Shown here in pieces: positions 15,194 through 23,901 of a DNA stretch of 44,078 nt (within the stretch, counting starts at the first letter, position 1; the number at the start of each line of letters is the position of its first letter). Source of the stretch: Halobacteriales archaeon QS_4_62_28 (GTDB taxonomy: Archaea > Halobacteriota > Halobacteria > Halobacteriales > Haloarculaceae). The notes under the pieces are model-generated. The model ran no database searches. It was not told the DNA's origin and worked only from the letters and a program-made list of their open reading frames with translations. The translations under genes were made by a program, and so were the position numbers. The stretch is from assembly GCA_003021685.1 (NCBI GenBank), contig PXRO01000018.1:1-44078 (forward strand), in the 5' to 3' direction.

Positions 15194-17359
15194 TTAGAAC
15201 ATCATCCACTCGAACAGTCGTCGCAGGAATCCTGGTTGCTGTGATTCGTGCGTGTGAACCGTGATCTCGGTGCAGTCAGCCGCCGGTTCCCCGCTCCCGT
15301 TTGTGAGCAGTCCGCCGATCTGGTGGTTGGCTCCGCGTTGAATCCGGAGGTCGGGTGCCGTCGATCCGGCCGTCTCGGCACCGCTGTACACCGGTACCGA
15401 TAGCAACTCGGCGATTTCCTCCCGGTACGTCTGGAGCGTTCTGTTTCGCTGTTCGTCGCCGTGGTCATCCGCTGCCGACTGGAAGACGACGTGGCCGTCG
15501 TTTTCGGCCGCAATCGTATCGGTGATCGCGACGGTGTCGGGATCGAATGGCCCCTGGTCGTCGTAGACATCGATCCGCTGTGGTGTCTCGTAGCCCTTGT
15601 TGTCCACCAGCAACACGTCGCAGGGTGCGTGACGGACGACCCAGTCGGTCGGGGAGCCAAAGAGTCTCGAACGGAGGCGACGACGCTCGTGTTCGGCCAC
15701 AATCGCGTCGACGCCGCGGTGACGAGCGGAGTTGACGATCGCATGTTTCGTGTCGTGGCTGACGATTTCACCGGCTTCGACCTCGACATCGAGGTCCTCG
15801 ACGAGTTCGTCGGTCTGTTCCTCGAACCGTACGTCAGCCGGTGTCTGTGTCTCTGCGGCCGTCTCCAGTTCCGTCTGGTCCGGGACCTCGTCGAACCGGA
15901 CGGCGATAACGCGACCGTCGTGTGGCCGGACGAGATCCGCGGCCATCCGCAGGAGTGCGGCCTCGCGCTCCTGACTCACTTCGCGCGTGATCGCGACGAG
16001 GACCTCGTAGGCCTCCTCGTCGAGTGCGGATTCGGTCTCGTCGAGGAGACTCCGGCCGATTCGCCGACGGACCACGTCCGCTGCAGCACCCTGGCGTTCC
16101 ACGTTCGAGCGAGCGTAGACGAGATACCAGGCGATGCTCCCGGCCGTGATGACGACGGCACCGAGCATCGCGACTGATCCCATCTGGGTCAGGAGGACGA
16201 GGCCGCTGAAGACGCCGGCCACCTGCATCCAGGGGTACAGCGGCGACTCGAAGCTGGGATCGTACTGGCTCTCTCCCTTGCGGAACGCGACGATAGCGGC
16301 GTTGATGAGTACGAACACGAGAATCTGGAACGCACTTGCGAGTTTGGCGATTTCGAGGATCGGAACGAAAGCGATCAGTGCCAGCAACACCGCGCCCGTC
16401 AGGGTAATCGACAGTGACGGGGTGCCAAAGCGGTCGCTGACTTCGGCCAGCGACTTCGGCACGAGTCCGTCACGTGCCATCGCGAACGGGTAGCGAGACG
16501 ACGAGAGGATGCCCGCGTTGGCCGTCGAGATGAGCGCGAGAATCGCGGCGACGATCACGGCGGCGACGCCAGCACCACCGAGCGTCGCTTCGGCGGCCTC
16601 CGCGACCGGCGTAAGCGATCCCGAGACGGTTCCCGGTTCGGTCACGCCGACGATGATCGCGACGATGAGGACGTACAGGAGCGTGGTGAACGCGAGCGAT
16701 CCGAGGATACCGAGCGGAATGTTCCGGTCGGGGTTTTCGACCTCCTCGGCGACGCTCGCGACTTTCGTGACGCCTGCGTATGAGACGAACACGAGTCCGG
16801 TCGCGGCGAGCAGGCCACCCCAACCATCGGCGAAGAACGGCTCGAAGTTGGCCTGCTGGACACTCGTGCCACTGCCGACCACGAACCACGACAGCGCCGC
16901 AAGCATCACGACGACAATGATCACCTGGAGGCGTCCCGTCTGCTTGGCACCGAGCAGGTTCACGAGGATCAGGACCGCCGCGAGTCCGAGCGCAACGGGT
17001 TTGACCGGGAGATCGAACACTACCACGAGATACGGGACGCCGCCGACGAGAGCGAGTCCGCCTTTAAACGCCAGCGAGAACCACGTGCCCACGCCGGCGA
17101 CGGTACCCAGCAGCGGTCCCATCCCGCGCTCGATGTAGATGTACGTCCCGCCGGCCTCGGGCATCGCTGTCGCCATCTCGGATTTCGACAGCGCTGCAGG
17201 GACAACCAGGATACCGGCGAGAAGATAAGCCAGGACGACCGATGGTCCCGCAATCTTGAGCGCCAGTGCCGGCAGGATGAAGATCCCGCTTCCGATCATC
17301 GCACCGACACTGATCGCTATGACTGTCGGGAGTCCGAGGTCGCGTTCGAGTTGCTTCAT
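15194..17359 (-). CDS. APC-family amino acid permease with C-terminal universal stress (USP) domains
   Basis: 721 residues. Residues 1-430 contain about 12 membrane helices with the APC signatures VIAISVGAMIGSGIFILPA (helix 1), EMATAMPEAGGTYIYIERGMG and VGGVPYLVVV; it should import amino acids or related amines. From about 460 a soluble part follows with USP-like folds: YEVLVAITREVSQEREAALLRMAADL and HRGVDAIVAEHERRRLRSRLFGSPTDWVVRHAPCDVLLVDN, the latter carrying the G-S-x(9)-C nucleotide-loop remnant. A second, degenerate USP unit may follow. Its ATG overlaps the TGA of the TrkA-N gene (ATGA), so the two are translationally coupled, and an Lrp-type regulator lies upstream. Confidence 0.9.
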   Translation of the reverse strand: MKQLERDLGLPTVIAISVGAMIGSGIFILPALALKIAGPSVVLAYLLAGILVVPAALSKSEMATAMPEAGGTYIYIERGMGPLLGTVAGVGTWFSLAFKGGLALVGGVPYLVVVFDLPVKPVALGLAAVLILVNLLGAKQTGRLQVIIVVVMLAALSWFVVGSGTSVQQANFEPFFADGWGGLLAATGLVFVSYAGVTKVASVAEEVENPDRNIPLGILGSLAFTTLLYVLIVAIIVGVTEPGTVSGSLTPVAEAAEATLGGAGVAAVIVAAILALISTANAGILSSSRYPFAMARDGLVPKSLAEVSDRFGTPSLSITLTGAVLLALIAFVPILEIAKLASAFQILVFVLINAAIVAFRKGESQYDPSFESPLYPWMQVAGVFSGLVLLTQMGSVAMLGAVVITAGSIAWYLVYARSNVERQGAAADVVRRRIGRSLLDETESALDEEAYEVLVAITREVSQEREAALLRMAADLVRPHDGRVIAVRFDEVPDQTELETAAETQTPADVRFEEQTDELVEDLDVEVEAGEIVSHDTKHAIVNSARHRGVDAIVAEHERRRLRSRLFGSPTDWVVRHAPCDVLLVDNKGYETPQRIDVYDDQGPFDPDTVAITDTIAAENDGHVVFQSAADDHGDEQRNRTLQTYREEIAELLSVPVYSGAETAGSTAPDLRIQRGANHQIGGLLTNGSGEPAADCTEITVHTHESQQPGFLRRLFEWMMF

Positions 17360-17787
17360 AACTGCTCCGTGACGACCGCCGCGAGAACGTCTGGCAGAAC
17401 AATCGTCTCGACGCCGAGATCTTCGAACGCGCGCACTCGCCCCGGATCGTTGACGAGGACGACGATCGTCTCGGGTTCGTACTCGACGCGAGCCAACTGC
17501 GCGAGTAGAAGGTTCGTACTGTCAGCAGTGCCGACGACCACGACGACATCCGCCTCGTCTGCGTCGACCGCGACGACCGCGTCGGAATCGAGTTCGTCCA
17601 CTTCTTTCGTCGTCACGTCCGGAGGGGGATCTGCAACGGGGGACGCACCGACGAACGTGACAGTCGCACCACTGGCCGCCAGACGGGTGGCGACTGCCTG
17701 GCCAACGTGACAGTCACCGATAACACACGCTGGTGTCTCTACTGACGCTGTTCCGTCGCTGTTTCCCGATATCTGGTGTTTTGCCAT
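17356..17787 (-). CDS. TrkA-N (RCK)-like nucleotide-binding protein
   Basis: 143 residues from ATG 17787 (MAKHQISGNSDG). The core ACVIGDCHVGQAVATRLAASGATVTFVG is a Rossmann loop, and the rest (ADVVVVVGTADSTNLLLAQLARVEYEPETIVVLVNDPGRVRAFEDLGVETIVLPDVLAA) follows TrkA-N order. The loop lacks the classical GxGxxG third Gly spacing (G-D-C-H-V-G), so ligand binding may be changed. RCK domains gate transporters on NAD(H) or nucleotide binding. Placement four bases into the permease start suggests it regulates that permease, which is my inference. Confidence 0.8.
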   Translation of the reverse strand: MAKHQISGNSDGTASVETPACVIGDCHVGQAVATRLAASGATVTFVGASPVADPPPDVTTKEVDELDSDAVVAVDADEADVVVVVGTADSTNLLLAQLARVEYEPETIVVLVNDPGRVRAFEDLGVETIVLPDVLAAVVTEQL

Positions 17788-17908
17788 GGGTCTGAGTGAT
17801 GTTCGACCGGAATCCGGGCTGTCGGTTCCGGTTGCTATCCGATTATAGAGGACGGAGAACAATAAACTAGGTGGTTTCTTTAACGATCCGTGAAAAAATG
17901 TGCTATTA

Positions 17909-18391
17909 TTATCTCTCCTCGTCCTTATTATCCGACTCGAACCCATCGAACGCGCCCGCGTACTCGTTTCTGATGAGGTCCTCGTCAGCAACTTCGAGTC
18001 CGAGTTCGTCCAGATCTCGCCCGATGCGGCTCAGATCGTCGCCGTCTTCGCCGACCGCGCTAACGTGGACGTTCTCCTCGCCGGTCATGATTTCCGTTAC
18101 TCGCACGACGCCGGGGATATCGAGCGCCGCTGCAGCGAGTTCCTCACGGCGTGGAACCGGTGCGGTACAGATGATGAGTGTGTAAAGCTGATAGCCCGCG
18201 GTTTCGTACTCGACGTCGGCGTGGTAGCCACTGATCAGTCCCTGTTCTTCCAGTCGCTGGATGCGGTTGCGAACCGTACTCGCCGAGACGCCAGCCTCTT
18301 CGGCGATCATACCGGACGACGTCCGGCGTGCGTCGTTCTGGAGTTCGTAGATGATCTTTTGATCCAGATCGTCGAGTCCTTCGAGCGTCAT
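17909..18391 (-). CDS. Lrp/AsnC family transcriptional regulator
   Basis: 160 residues. Residues 5-60 form the Lrp winged helix (DDLDQKIIYELQNDARRTSS … VSASTVRNRIQRLEEQGLISGYHADV) and residues 70-150 the RAM effector domain (YTLIICTAPVPRREELAAAALDIPGVVRVTEIMTGEENVHVSAVGED). Lrp proteins sense amino acids. The gene lies 121 bp upstream of the TrkA-N/permease pair on the same strand, so control of amino acid uptake is a reasonable inference. AATATAAT at 18413-18420 (minus TATA, 22-29 nt above the ATG) supports the start. Confidence 0.92.
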   Translation of the reverse strand: MTLEGLDDLDQKIIYELQNDARRTSSGMIAEEAGVSASTVRNRIQRLEEQGLISGYHADVEYETAGYQLYTLIICTAPVPRREELAAAALDIPGVVRVTEIMTGEENVHVSAVGEDGDDLSRIGRDLDELGLEVADEDLIRNEYAGAFDGFESDNKDEER

Positions 18392-18477
18392 ATGTACTGG
18401 TCTGCGTCACGGAATATAATAGTCGCTCCTAAAACACGCCGGACATCTGCGTCGAAATTCCGGTCACGACGCATACG

Positions 18478-18591
18478 ATGACGGCTGTAAGCGGACACGG
18501 GATCCGCGCTGCGGTGACGACCCCCGCGCTCGGCTTCGTCTCTGGCTACGCCGGGAGCGTCACCATCGCGCGGGAGTGGACGAGCGAGTAG
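18478..18591 (+). CDS. Possible 37-residue protein
   Basis: MTAVSGHGIRAAVTTPALGF followed by VSGYAGSVTIAREWTSE. A short hydrophobic centre (AAVTTPALGFVSGYAGSV) and a clean start/stop. No family recognised and no clear promoter. It could be a real small gene or a remnant of a membrane protein tail. It sits between the divergent Lrp gene and the next plus-strand gene. Confidence 0.3.
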   Translation: MTAVSGHGIRAAVTTPALGFVSGYAGSVTIAREWTSE

Positions 18592-18627
18592 TCAGTGAGA
18601 GACCGTATATAGTAGCATATAGGTCAA

Positions 18628-18635
18628 TTATATAC
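18628..18635 (+). promoter_or_regulatory. TATA box for the 18667 gene
   Basis: ATTATATA lies about 32-39 nt above the ATG at 18667, giving a very short leader. The surrounding 18600-18640 is the most AT-rich part of this spacer. Confidence 0.5.
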
Positions 18636-18666
18636 GTTCAAGACGCCCTGGCGACGGTGGTAGGAC

Positions 18667-19077
18667 ATGACAGCAGCGAGCCGGGAGATTGTAGCGTCAG
18701 AACGTGTGCACGAACAGTACGTGCTCGACGTACAGATAACCCGGTACGTGCCCGACGGAGAAACCGAACCACGCTACCGGTTCGACGCACCAGAACACAC
18801 GGATATCGCCTTCGACGACCCGGAGATGGCGACACTGTATGCGGATATCTATTTCGCTGTCAACGGGTTTGTCGAGGCGGGAACAGGAGACAGGGGCGTG
18901 CCACCGGAAGTGATGCAGGCAGGGAAAGACACGCTTGCGGCGTATCTCGTCACGCAAACGTCGATCAACTGGGTTGCATCGTTCTATGGCGCAGAGCCGA
19001 CCAGAATCGAGCGGTACATCTCGTGGGTGCGAGAGAAGGCCGAAGAAATCAGGACACAGGTCGAGAAGAGCAACTGA
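18667..19077 (+). CDS. Conserved-looking haloarchaeal protein, unknown function
   Basis: 136 residues, no recognised family. The protein is soluble and acidic: a short beta-rich N-terminus (YVLDVQITRYVPDGETEPRYRFDAPEHTDIAFDDPEMATLYADIYFAVNGF) followed by a helical C-terminus (VMQAGKDTLAAYLVTQTSINWVASFYGAEPTRIERYISWVREKAEEIRTQVEKSN). No cysteines or membrane segment. A good TATA box at 18628-18635 supports expression. It stands alone upstream of the PhoX gene. Confidence 0.65.
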   Translation: MTAASREIVASERVHEQYVLDVQITRYVPDGETEPRYRFDAPEHTDIAFDDPEMATLYADIYFAVNGFVEAGTGDRGVPPEVMQAGKDTLAAYLVTQTSINWVASFYGAEPTRIERYISWVREKAEEIRTQVEKSN

Positions 19078-19281
19078 TCCAGACTGCAGACATGGTCTTT
19101 TTCTAACATAAATTCGGCGTGCCGGCGGAACAGACAGCGTACCCTCAGTTCTTTGATGTTTTATGTTACCTCAGAGTAGAGCGTACGGCTGCATACTGCT
19201 ACATACTGTTGGTATCTCTTGTGAGACGAATAGAGAAATATTATAATCCTTTACATGTTGCTGTTCCTCGATTATTCATGT

Positions 19282-21306
19282 ATGACGGAATTTACACGAC
19301 GGCAACTGATTTCTACCACCGCCGGGGCGATTGCACTCGGTGGGACAGGCATTGGAACAGCGACAGCGGAAGATAGCGACACCGACGGTGCACCGTTCGT
19401 CGACGGGGAAGCCGACCTGTTCGCCACGACTGCGTTCGGTGCGGAAGTGACCGGGCCGTTCGTGTTCGAAACGAGCGAGTTGCTGTTTAGCCTCCAGCAT
19501 CCAGACACCGAGAACGCCAGCCCCTACGGGAAGGGGGCAATCGGGGTCGTCGAAGGCCATTCGTTCAATATGGACGGGGCCAACGACGATTTCGAAGAAC
19601 TGTCCATTCCCACGACCAAAGCGGAGCAAGAACAGGTCCGGACCGCCAGCGGTCAGTTCACGATACTCGCACAGGCAGGTGACGAAATCGATGGTGGTGA
19701 CGCGAATCTCGGTGTCCCGAGAACCCCCAGCGGCGACCGGGTCGACGAGTTCGCTGGCTCACAGTACTCGGACTTCGGACAGGATCCCGATATGAATCAG
19801 TTTATCGCCACCAACGACGACGGGACCGAGGGGTATCTGTTCACGAATTTCGAGCAGAGTCCAGGAGAGGTCAGTCGGATCCCGCTCAGCCGTGGTTCGG
19901 ACGGGTGGAATGCCGACCTGGAGAACGCGATGAACCTGTCGAGTCTGGACGCGTTTCGCAAGATGGGCGGCACCCGGATCGACTGCGGTGGCGACCTCAG
20001 CCCGTGGGGCACGCCGATGCCAGCGGAGGAAGAGTACTCACACCCGGTTGCGTCGGGACTGGCGAGTGTCAGCGACATGGTCGAAGCCGGCAGCGGCGTC
20101 GGCATTCGCGGTGCGGGCCACTTCTTCAACCGGCCGAACCCGACTGGCATACAGGACGCCATCGACGAACTGTACGGCGACGATTCGTGGTACGTCCACG
20201 GCTACTGGGCACTGAGCGGTGTCGAACTGCTCGCGTACTATCTCGGAACGCCGACACACGATCAGGCAGCGGACAACGGCAAGAACACTAACAACGTGCT
20301 CTTTGGAAGCAATTACCCGAACAAGTACCGATACGGGTATCTGCTGGACATTCGAGAGCCGACGGCAGACGAGCCCGAGCCACTGAAGTATTACGTCATG
20401 GGCAGGGCCGCCTGGGAACTCCCGGAAGTCGCCGCCGACGAGCAGACCGTCTACGCGACAACGGATGGTCAGGACAAGGGTGGACTGTACAAGTTCGTCG
20501 CCGAGGAACCGATTCCGGAGTACGACGATCCGATGGACGTTCGTGGAACACTCTATGGGCCTCGCCGAACGAACGCCCCCGACAGCAAGGAGTCACCGAA
20601 GGACGCAGTGATCGAACTGGAGTGGATGCCGCTTGGAACGGCGTCGAACCGCGAGGTCGAGTCCTGGATCGCGGAGTACGACAATGTCAGCCAGTGGGAT
20701 TACCTGCAACACGCCGACACAATGTGGTGGGACGACTTCGAGCAGGCTCTCGCCGAAGCAGACCGCGAAGTCGCCGAGAACGGGAACAAAGACTACATCG
20801 CAGACGAGATGATCGTCGAGTGGGCACAGCAGTACGAGAACGACGGACCGGACGGTGTCGACGAAGAACTCCGCCGGGTCCCGTTCCTGGAGACGCGCGC
20901 TGCGACCCGCGAACTGGATGGGACCGTCGAGTTCCGGAAGTCCGAAGGGATCGACACCGACGGAAACCAGCGGGGCGCAGAACCGGGCGACAACATCTAC
21001 ATCGGACTGGCAGAGGTCAACGCCGGGATGTCCGACAGCGAGGCCAGACTCCGTCACGAACGCGTCGACGGCGGAATGGTTTACCGGGGAACAGTCGAGG
21101 ACGACTACAACGTCTCGCGACTCGAACCCGCCGTAGTCGGCCCGGACGCGACAGATCCGAGTTCGGTCGCGGACAAGACTCCGCTCAACGTCGACAACAC
21201 GTACGTGATGCCCGACGGTCGCGTGTTGCTCTGTGAAGACGCAGACCAGCTCGGTCGCTCGTACCCGAACGACGGGATGTACGTCTACAAACCGTCGGAT
21301 CTCTAG
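19282..21306 (+). CDS. Tat-exported PhoX-family (DUF839) phosphatase
   Basis: 674 residues from ATG 19282: MTEFTRRQLISTTAGAIALG, a Tat signal (RRQLIS) with cleavage expected after TATA. An upstream in-frame ATG adds nine residues that spoil the signal. The rest matches PhoX-type beta propellers: TFDVPxx-like openings, YLFTNFEQSPGEVSRIPLS, GGTRIDCGGDLSPWGTPMPAEEE, YRYGYLLDIREP, YYVMGRAAWE, VYATTDGQDKGGLYKFV and the late NTYVMPDGRVLLCEDADQ. PhoX enzymes use Ca/Fe and release phosphate from organic esters outside the cell. A role in phosphate scavenging is inferred from the family. Convergent with serS; hairpin element D lies between. Confidence 0.88.
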   Translation: MTEFTRRQLISTTAGAIALGGTGIGTATAEDSDTDGAPFVDGEADLFATTAFGAEVTGPFVFETSELLFSLQHPDTENASPYGKGAIGVVEGHSFNMDGANDDFEELSIPTTKAEQEQVRTASGQFTILAQAGDEIDGGDANLGVPRTPSGDRVDEFAGSQYSDFGQDPDMNQFIATNDDGTEGYLFTNFEQSPGEVSRIPLSRGSDGWNADLENAMNLSSLDAFRKMGGTRIDCGGDLSPWGTPMPAEEEYSHPVASGLASVSDMVEAGSGVGIRGAGHFFNRPNPTGIQDAIDELYGDDSWYVHGYWALSGVELLAYYLGTPTHDQAADNGKNTNNVLFGSNYPNKYRYGYLLDIREPTADEPEPLKYYVMGRAAWELPEVAADEQTVYATTDGQDKGGLYKFVAEEPIPEYDDPMDVRGTLYGPRRTNAPDSKESPKDAVIELEWMPLGTASNREVESWIAEYDNVSQWDYLQHADTMWWDDFEQALAEADREVAENGNKDYIADEMIVEWAQQYENDGPDGVDEELRRVPFLETRAATRELDGTVEFRKSEGIDTDGNQRGAEPGDNIYIGLAEVNAGMSDSEARLRHERVDGGMVYRGTVEDDYNVSRLEPAVVGPDATDPSSVADKTPLNVDNTYVMPDGRVLLCEDADQLGRSYPNDGMYVYKPSDL

Positions 21307-21317
21307 CCGGTCGTATC

Positions 21318-21398
21318 ATAGGGATCGTTGTAACTATTTACCGGTAGATGCCGACCCCGGGCCGGTGTTATCTGGTAATGGCTTACAACGATCCCTAT
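21318..21398. repeat. 81 bp hairpin element D between convergent genes
   Basis: ATAGGGATCGTTGTAA (21318-21333) is exactly complementary to 21383-21398. Inside, TTACCGGTAGATGCCGACC pairs imperfectly with GGCCGGTGTTATCTGGTAA around a CCCG-type loop. It fills the space between the phoX-type stop (21306) and the serS stop (21400-21398), and its last base is part of the serS TGA. The arm sequence differs from elements A-C but layout, length and the ATA…TAT ends match. Confidence 0.8.
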
Positions 21399-22780
21399 CA
21401 GTCGTCCTCACTCGCGCCGACGGCACTCTCGCCGACCGGGTCGTGGCCTTCGACGACTTCCTGGCCGTCCATGTAGGGGCGCAGCGGTTCGGGGACGGTG
21501 ATGGTGCCGTCCTCGTTCTGGTAGTACTCCATGATGGCCACGACGACGCGCGGGACGGCGACGCCGCTGCCGTTGAGCGTGTGGAGGTACTCGGCGGATT
21601 CGTGTTGCTCGGGGCGGTAGTGGATGCCGGCCCGCCGGGCCTGGAAGTCCTCGAAGTTCGAGACCGAGGACACCTCCAGCCAGCGCCCGCCTTCCTCGGG
21701 CCCCTCGGGCATGTCGTCGCCGGGTGCCCAGACCTCAATGTCGTACTTTTTGGCCTGTGTAAAACCCATGTCGCCGGTGCACATGTCCAGTACGCGGTAG
21801 GGCAGTTCGAGGCGCTTGAGGACTTCCTCGGCCTCGCTCAGGAGCCCTTCGAGACGGTCGTAGCTGTTTTCGGGTCGTACGAAGTTGACGAGTTCGACCT
21901 TGTTGAACTGGTGGACCCGGACGTATCCGCGGGTCTCGGTGCCGTGCTCGCCGGCCTCCCGGCGGAAGTTCGGCGAGAACGCCTGGTGTTTCAGCGGGAG
22001 GTCGTCGTCCAGCAGAATCTCGTCGCGATACATGTTGGTGACCGGCACCTCCGCCGTCGGGAGCAACCACAGATCGTCGTCGTCGTAGCCGTCGTCCTGA
22101 CGGGCACCGACGCGGTAGGCGTCCTCGGCGAACTTCGGCAGTTGGCCGGTGCCACGCATGGAGGCGCTGTTGACCGGCAGCGGCGGGAACACGTCGACGT
22201 ACTCCTGCTCGCGGTGCACGTCGAGCATGAACTGGATCAGCGCGTACTCTAAGCGAGCGCCGTCACCCTTGACGAACTGGAAGCCACCGCCCGACACTTT
22301 CGCGCCACGTTCGAAATCGAGGATGCCCAGTTGCTCGCCCAGGTCGTAGTGGGGGACGATTTCGTCGGGCAGGTCCCGCATCTCCTCGAACCCCTCGCGG
22401 AAGCGTTCGACGTTGTCGGACTCGTCCTCGCCGACCGGCACCGACTCGTGGGGGACGTTGGGTATCTCCAGCAGTTTCGCTTCGAGTTTGGCCTCGAGTT
22501 CGTCGGCCCGGTCCTCGACCGCCTCTAGCTCTTCTTTGAGTTCGCTGGAGCGCTCGATGGCTTGCTCGGCTTTCTCCTCCTCGCCCTCGCGCTTGTACTC
22601 GCCGATCTTACTGGAGACCTCGTTGCGCTGGTGGCGGAGGTCGTCGCCCTCGGCCTTGAGTTCGCGCCACTCTTCGTCGATCCGTAGAATCTCGTCGAGA
22701 TCGACGTCCGTGACACCCTTCGTTTCGAGGGCCATCCGGACCTCGTCGGGGTTCTCCCGGACGTGCTGTCTGCTCAACAT
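21398..22780 (-). CDS. serS: Seryl-tRNA synthetase
   Basis: 460 residues from ATG 22780 ([20 protein letters not shown]). SerRS charges tRNA-Ser. The N-terminal antiparallel coiled coil ([40 protein letters not shown]) contacts the tRNA long arm. The class II core shows motif 2 ([27 protein letters not shown]) and motif 3 ([24 protein letters not shown]). It is the common (bacterial-type) SerRS, not the rare methanogen type. The upstream frame is open for more than 700 bp but covers the divergent MBL gene and has no SerRS similarity. The stop codon overlaps element D. Confidence 0.97.
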   Translation of the reverse strand: MLSRQHVRENPDEVRMALETKGVTDVDLDEILRIDEEWRELKAEGDDLRHQRNEVSSKIGEYKREGEEEKAEQAIERSSELKEELEAVEDRADELEAKLEAKLLEIPNVPHESVPVGEDESDNVERFREGFEEMRDLPDEIVPHYDLGEQLGILDFERGAKVSGGGFQFVKGDGARLEYALIQFMLDVHREQEYVDVFPPLPVNSASMRGTGQLPKFAEDAYRVGARQDDGYDDDDLWLLPTAEVPVTNMYRDEILLDDDLPLKHQAFSPNFRREAGEHGTETRGYVRVHQFNKVELVNFVRPENSYDRLEGLLSEAEEVLKRLELPYRVLDMCTGDMGFTQAKKYDIEVWAPGDDMPEGPEEGGRWLEVSSVSNFEDFQARRAGIHYRPEQHESAEYLHTLNGSGVAVPRVVVAIMEYYQNEDGTITVPEPLRPYMDGQEVVEGHDPVGESAVGASEDD

Positions 22781-22927
22781 GCACGGCGATTGTCCACGCC
22801 GGGACCTAATCGTGTCGGTCCCGTGTCTCCCCGTGTCACTCGGCCACACTGGTGGGCACGCACCGACGAGAACGCGATCACAGTCGAACGGCCTAGGTTT
22901 ATCCGACGTCCCATCTGTGGTTGGGAT

Positions 22928-23836
22928 ATGGCAATCGGTGACGTATTCCGGGCCGAGTCGGTGAGCGAGGACCTCTGGTACGTCGACACCGGGATGTACG
23001 AGGTCGCGGAGTACGGGTCGGTGTACCTGCTGGACGGCGACCGGCCCGCACTCGTGGATACGGGACTGGGGACCAACGACGGACGAGTCCTCGGCCTGAT
23101 CGAACAGGCAGGCCTGACGCCAGCGGACATCGAGGTGATCGCAGTGACGCACGTACATCTCGACCACGCCGGCGGCGCGGGCGTCCTCGTCGAGGAATGC
23201 GCGAACGCGACCGTCGCGGTCCACGAGCGCGGGGCACGCCACCTCGTCGATCCGGCACAACTCTGGGCGGGGACGAAACAGGCCGTCGGCGACCAGATCG
23301 AGTACTACACCGAGCCGACGCCAGTGCCCGAGGAGCGAATCGTCGAACTGACCGACGGCGACGAGATCGACCTGGGCGACCAGCGTCTCGTTGCGCGCCA
23401 CACGCCGGGCCACGCACCCCACCAGGTCGTCTTCGAGGCACCGGCACTCGACAGCGTATTCACTGCCGACGCGGCGGGTATCTACACCCCGTCGACCGAC
23501 GAGGTCCACGTGACGAGTCCCCCGCCGAACTTCGATCTCGAGCAGGGACTCGCCGACGTGGAACTACTGAAGGCACTCGACACCGAGTGGGTGCTGTACG
23601 CCCACTTCGGGCCCGCACGCACCGCGGAGCGACTGGACGAGTACGCCACGGTCGTCGAGGAGTGGGTCGCGGCGGTCGAACGAGAACGCGAACGGCACGC
23701 AGACGACGAGGCCGTCATCGCCCACTTCGTCGACAGCGTCGAGACGCCTGACATCTGGGGCGAGCACAAGGCCCGCGCCGAGGTCTCGATGAACGTCCGT
23801 GGCGTGCTGACGTATCTGGACCAGCGCGAGGGATGA
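22928..23836 (+). CDS. MBL-fold metallo-hydrolase (lactamase-B like)
   Basis: 302 residues from ATG 22928. Metal motif [14 protein letters not shown], then [11 protein letters not shown] and the bridging Asp in [10 protein letters not shown]; the last His is in [10 protein letters not shown]. The C-terminal helical part ([35 protein letters not shown]) is typical of haloarchaeal MBL hydrolases with unknown substrate. It is divergent from serS with 147 bp between starts and 65 bp upstream of the acyl-CoA ligase gene, possibly in one transcript. Confidence 0.88.
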   Translation: MAIGDVFRAESVSEDLWYVDTGMYEVAEYGSVYLLDGDRPALVDTGLGTNDGRVLGLIEQAGLTPADIEVIAVTHVHLDHAGGAGVLVEECANATVAVHERGARHLVDPAQLWAGTKQAVGDQIEYYTEPTPVPEERIVELTDGDEIDLGDQRLVARHTPGHAPHQVVFEAPALDSVFTADAAGIYTPSTDEVHVTSPPPNFDLEQGLADVELLKALDTEWVLYAHFGPARTAERLDEYATVVEEWVAAVERERERHADDEAVIAHFVDSVETPDIWGEHKARAEVSMNVRGVLTYLDQREG

Positions 23837-23901
23837 CCTGAAAGACAGCTGATGGGTCTGCCAGAATGCTTTTCACTCACGTTTGCCCTACTTGAGATGA
23901 T

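Noticed and set aside
21398-23509. Extension of serS upstream by about 240 codons
   Set aside because: The added part is antisense to the MBL-fold gene and lacks any SerRS similarity; the normal SerRS start is at 22780.
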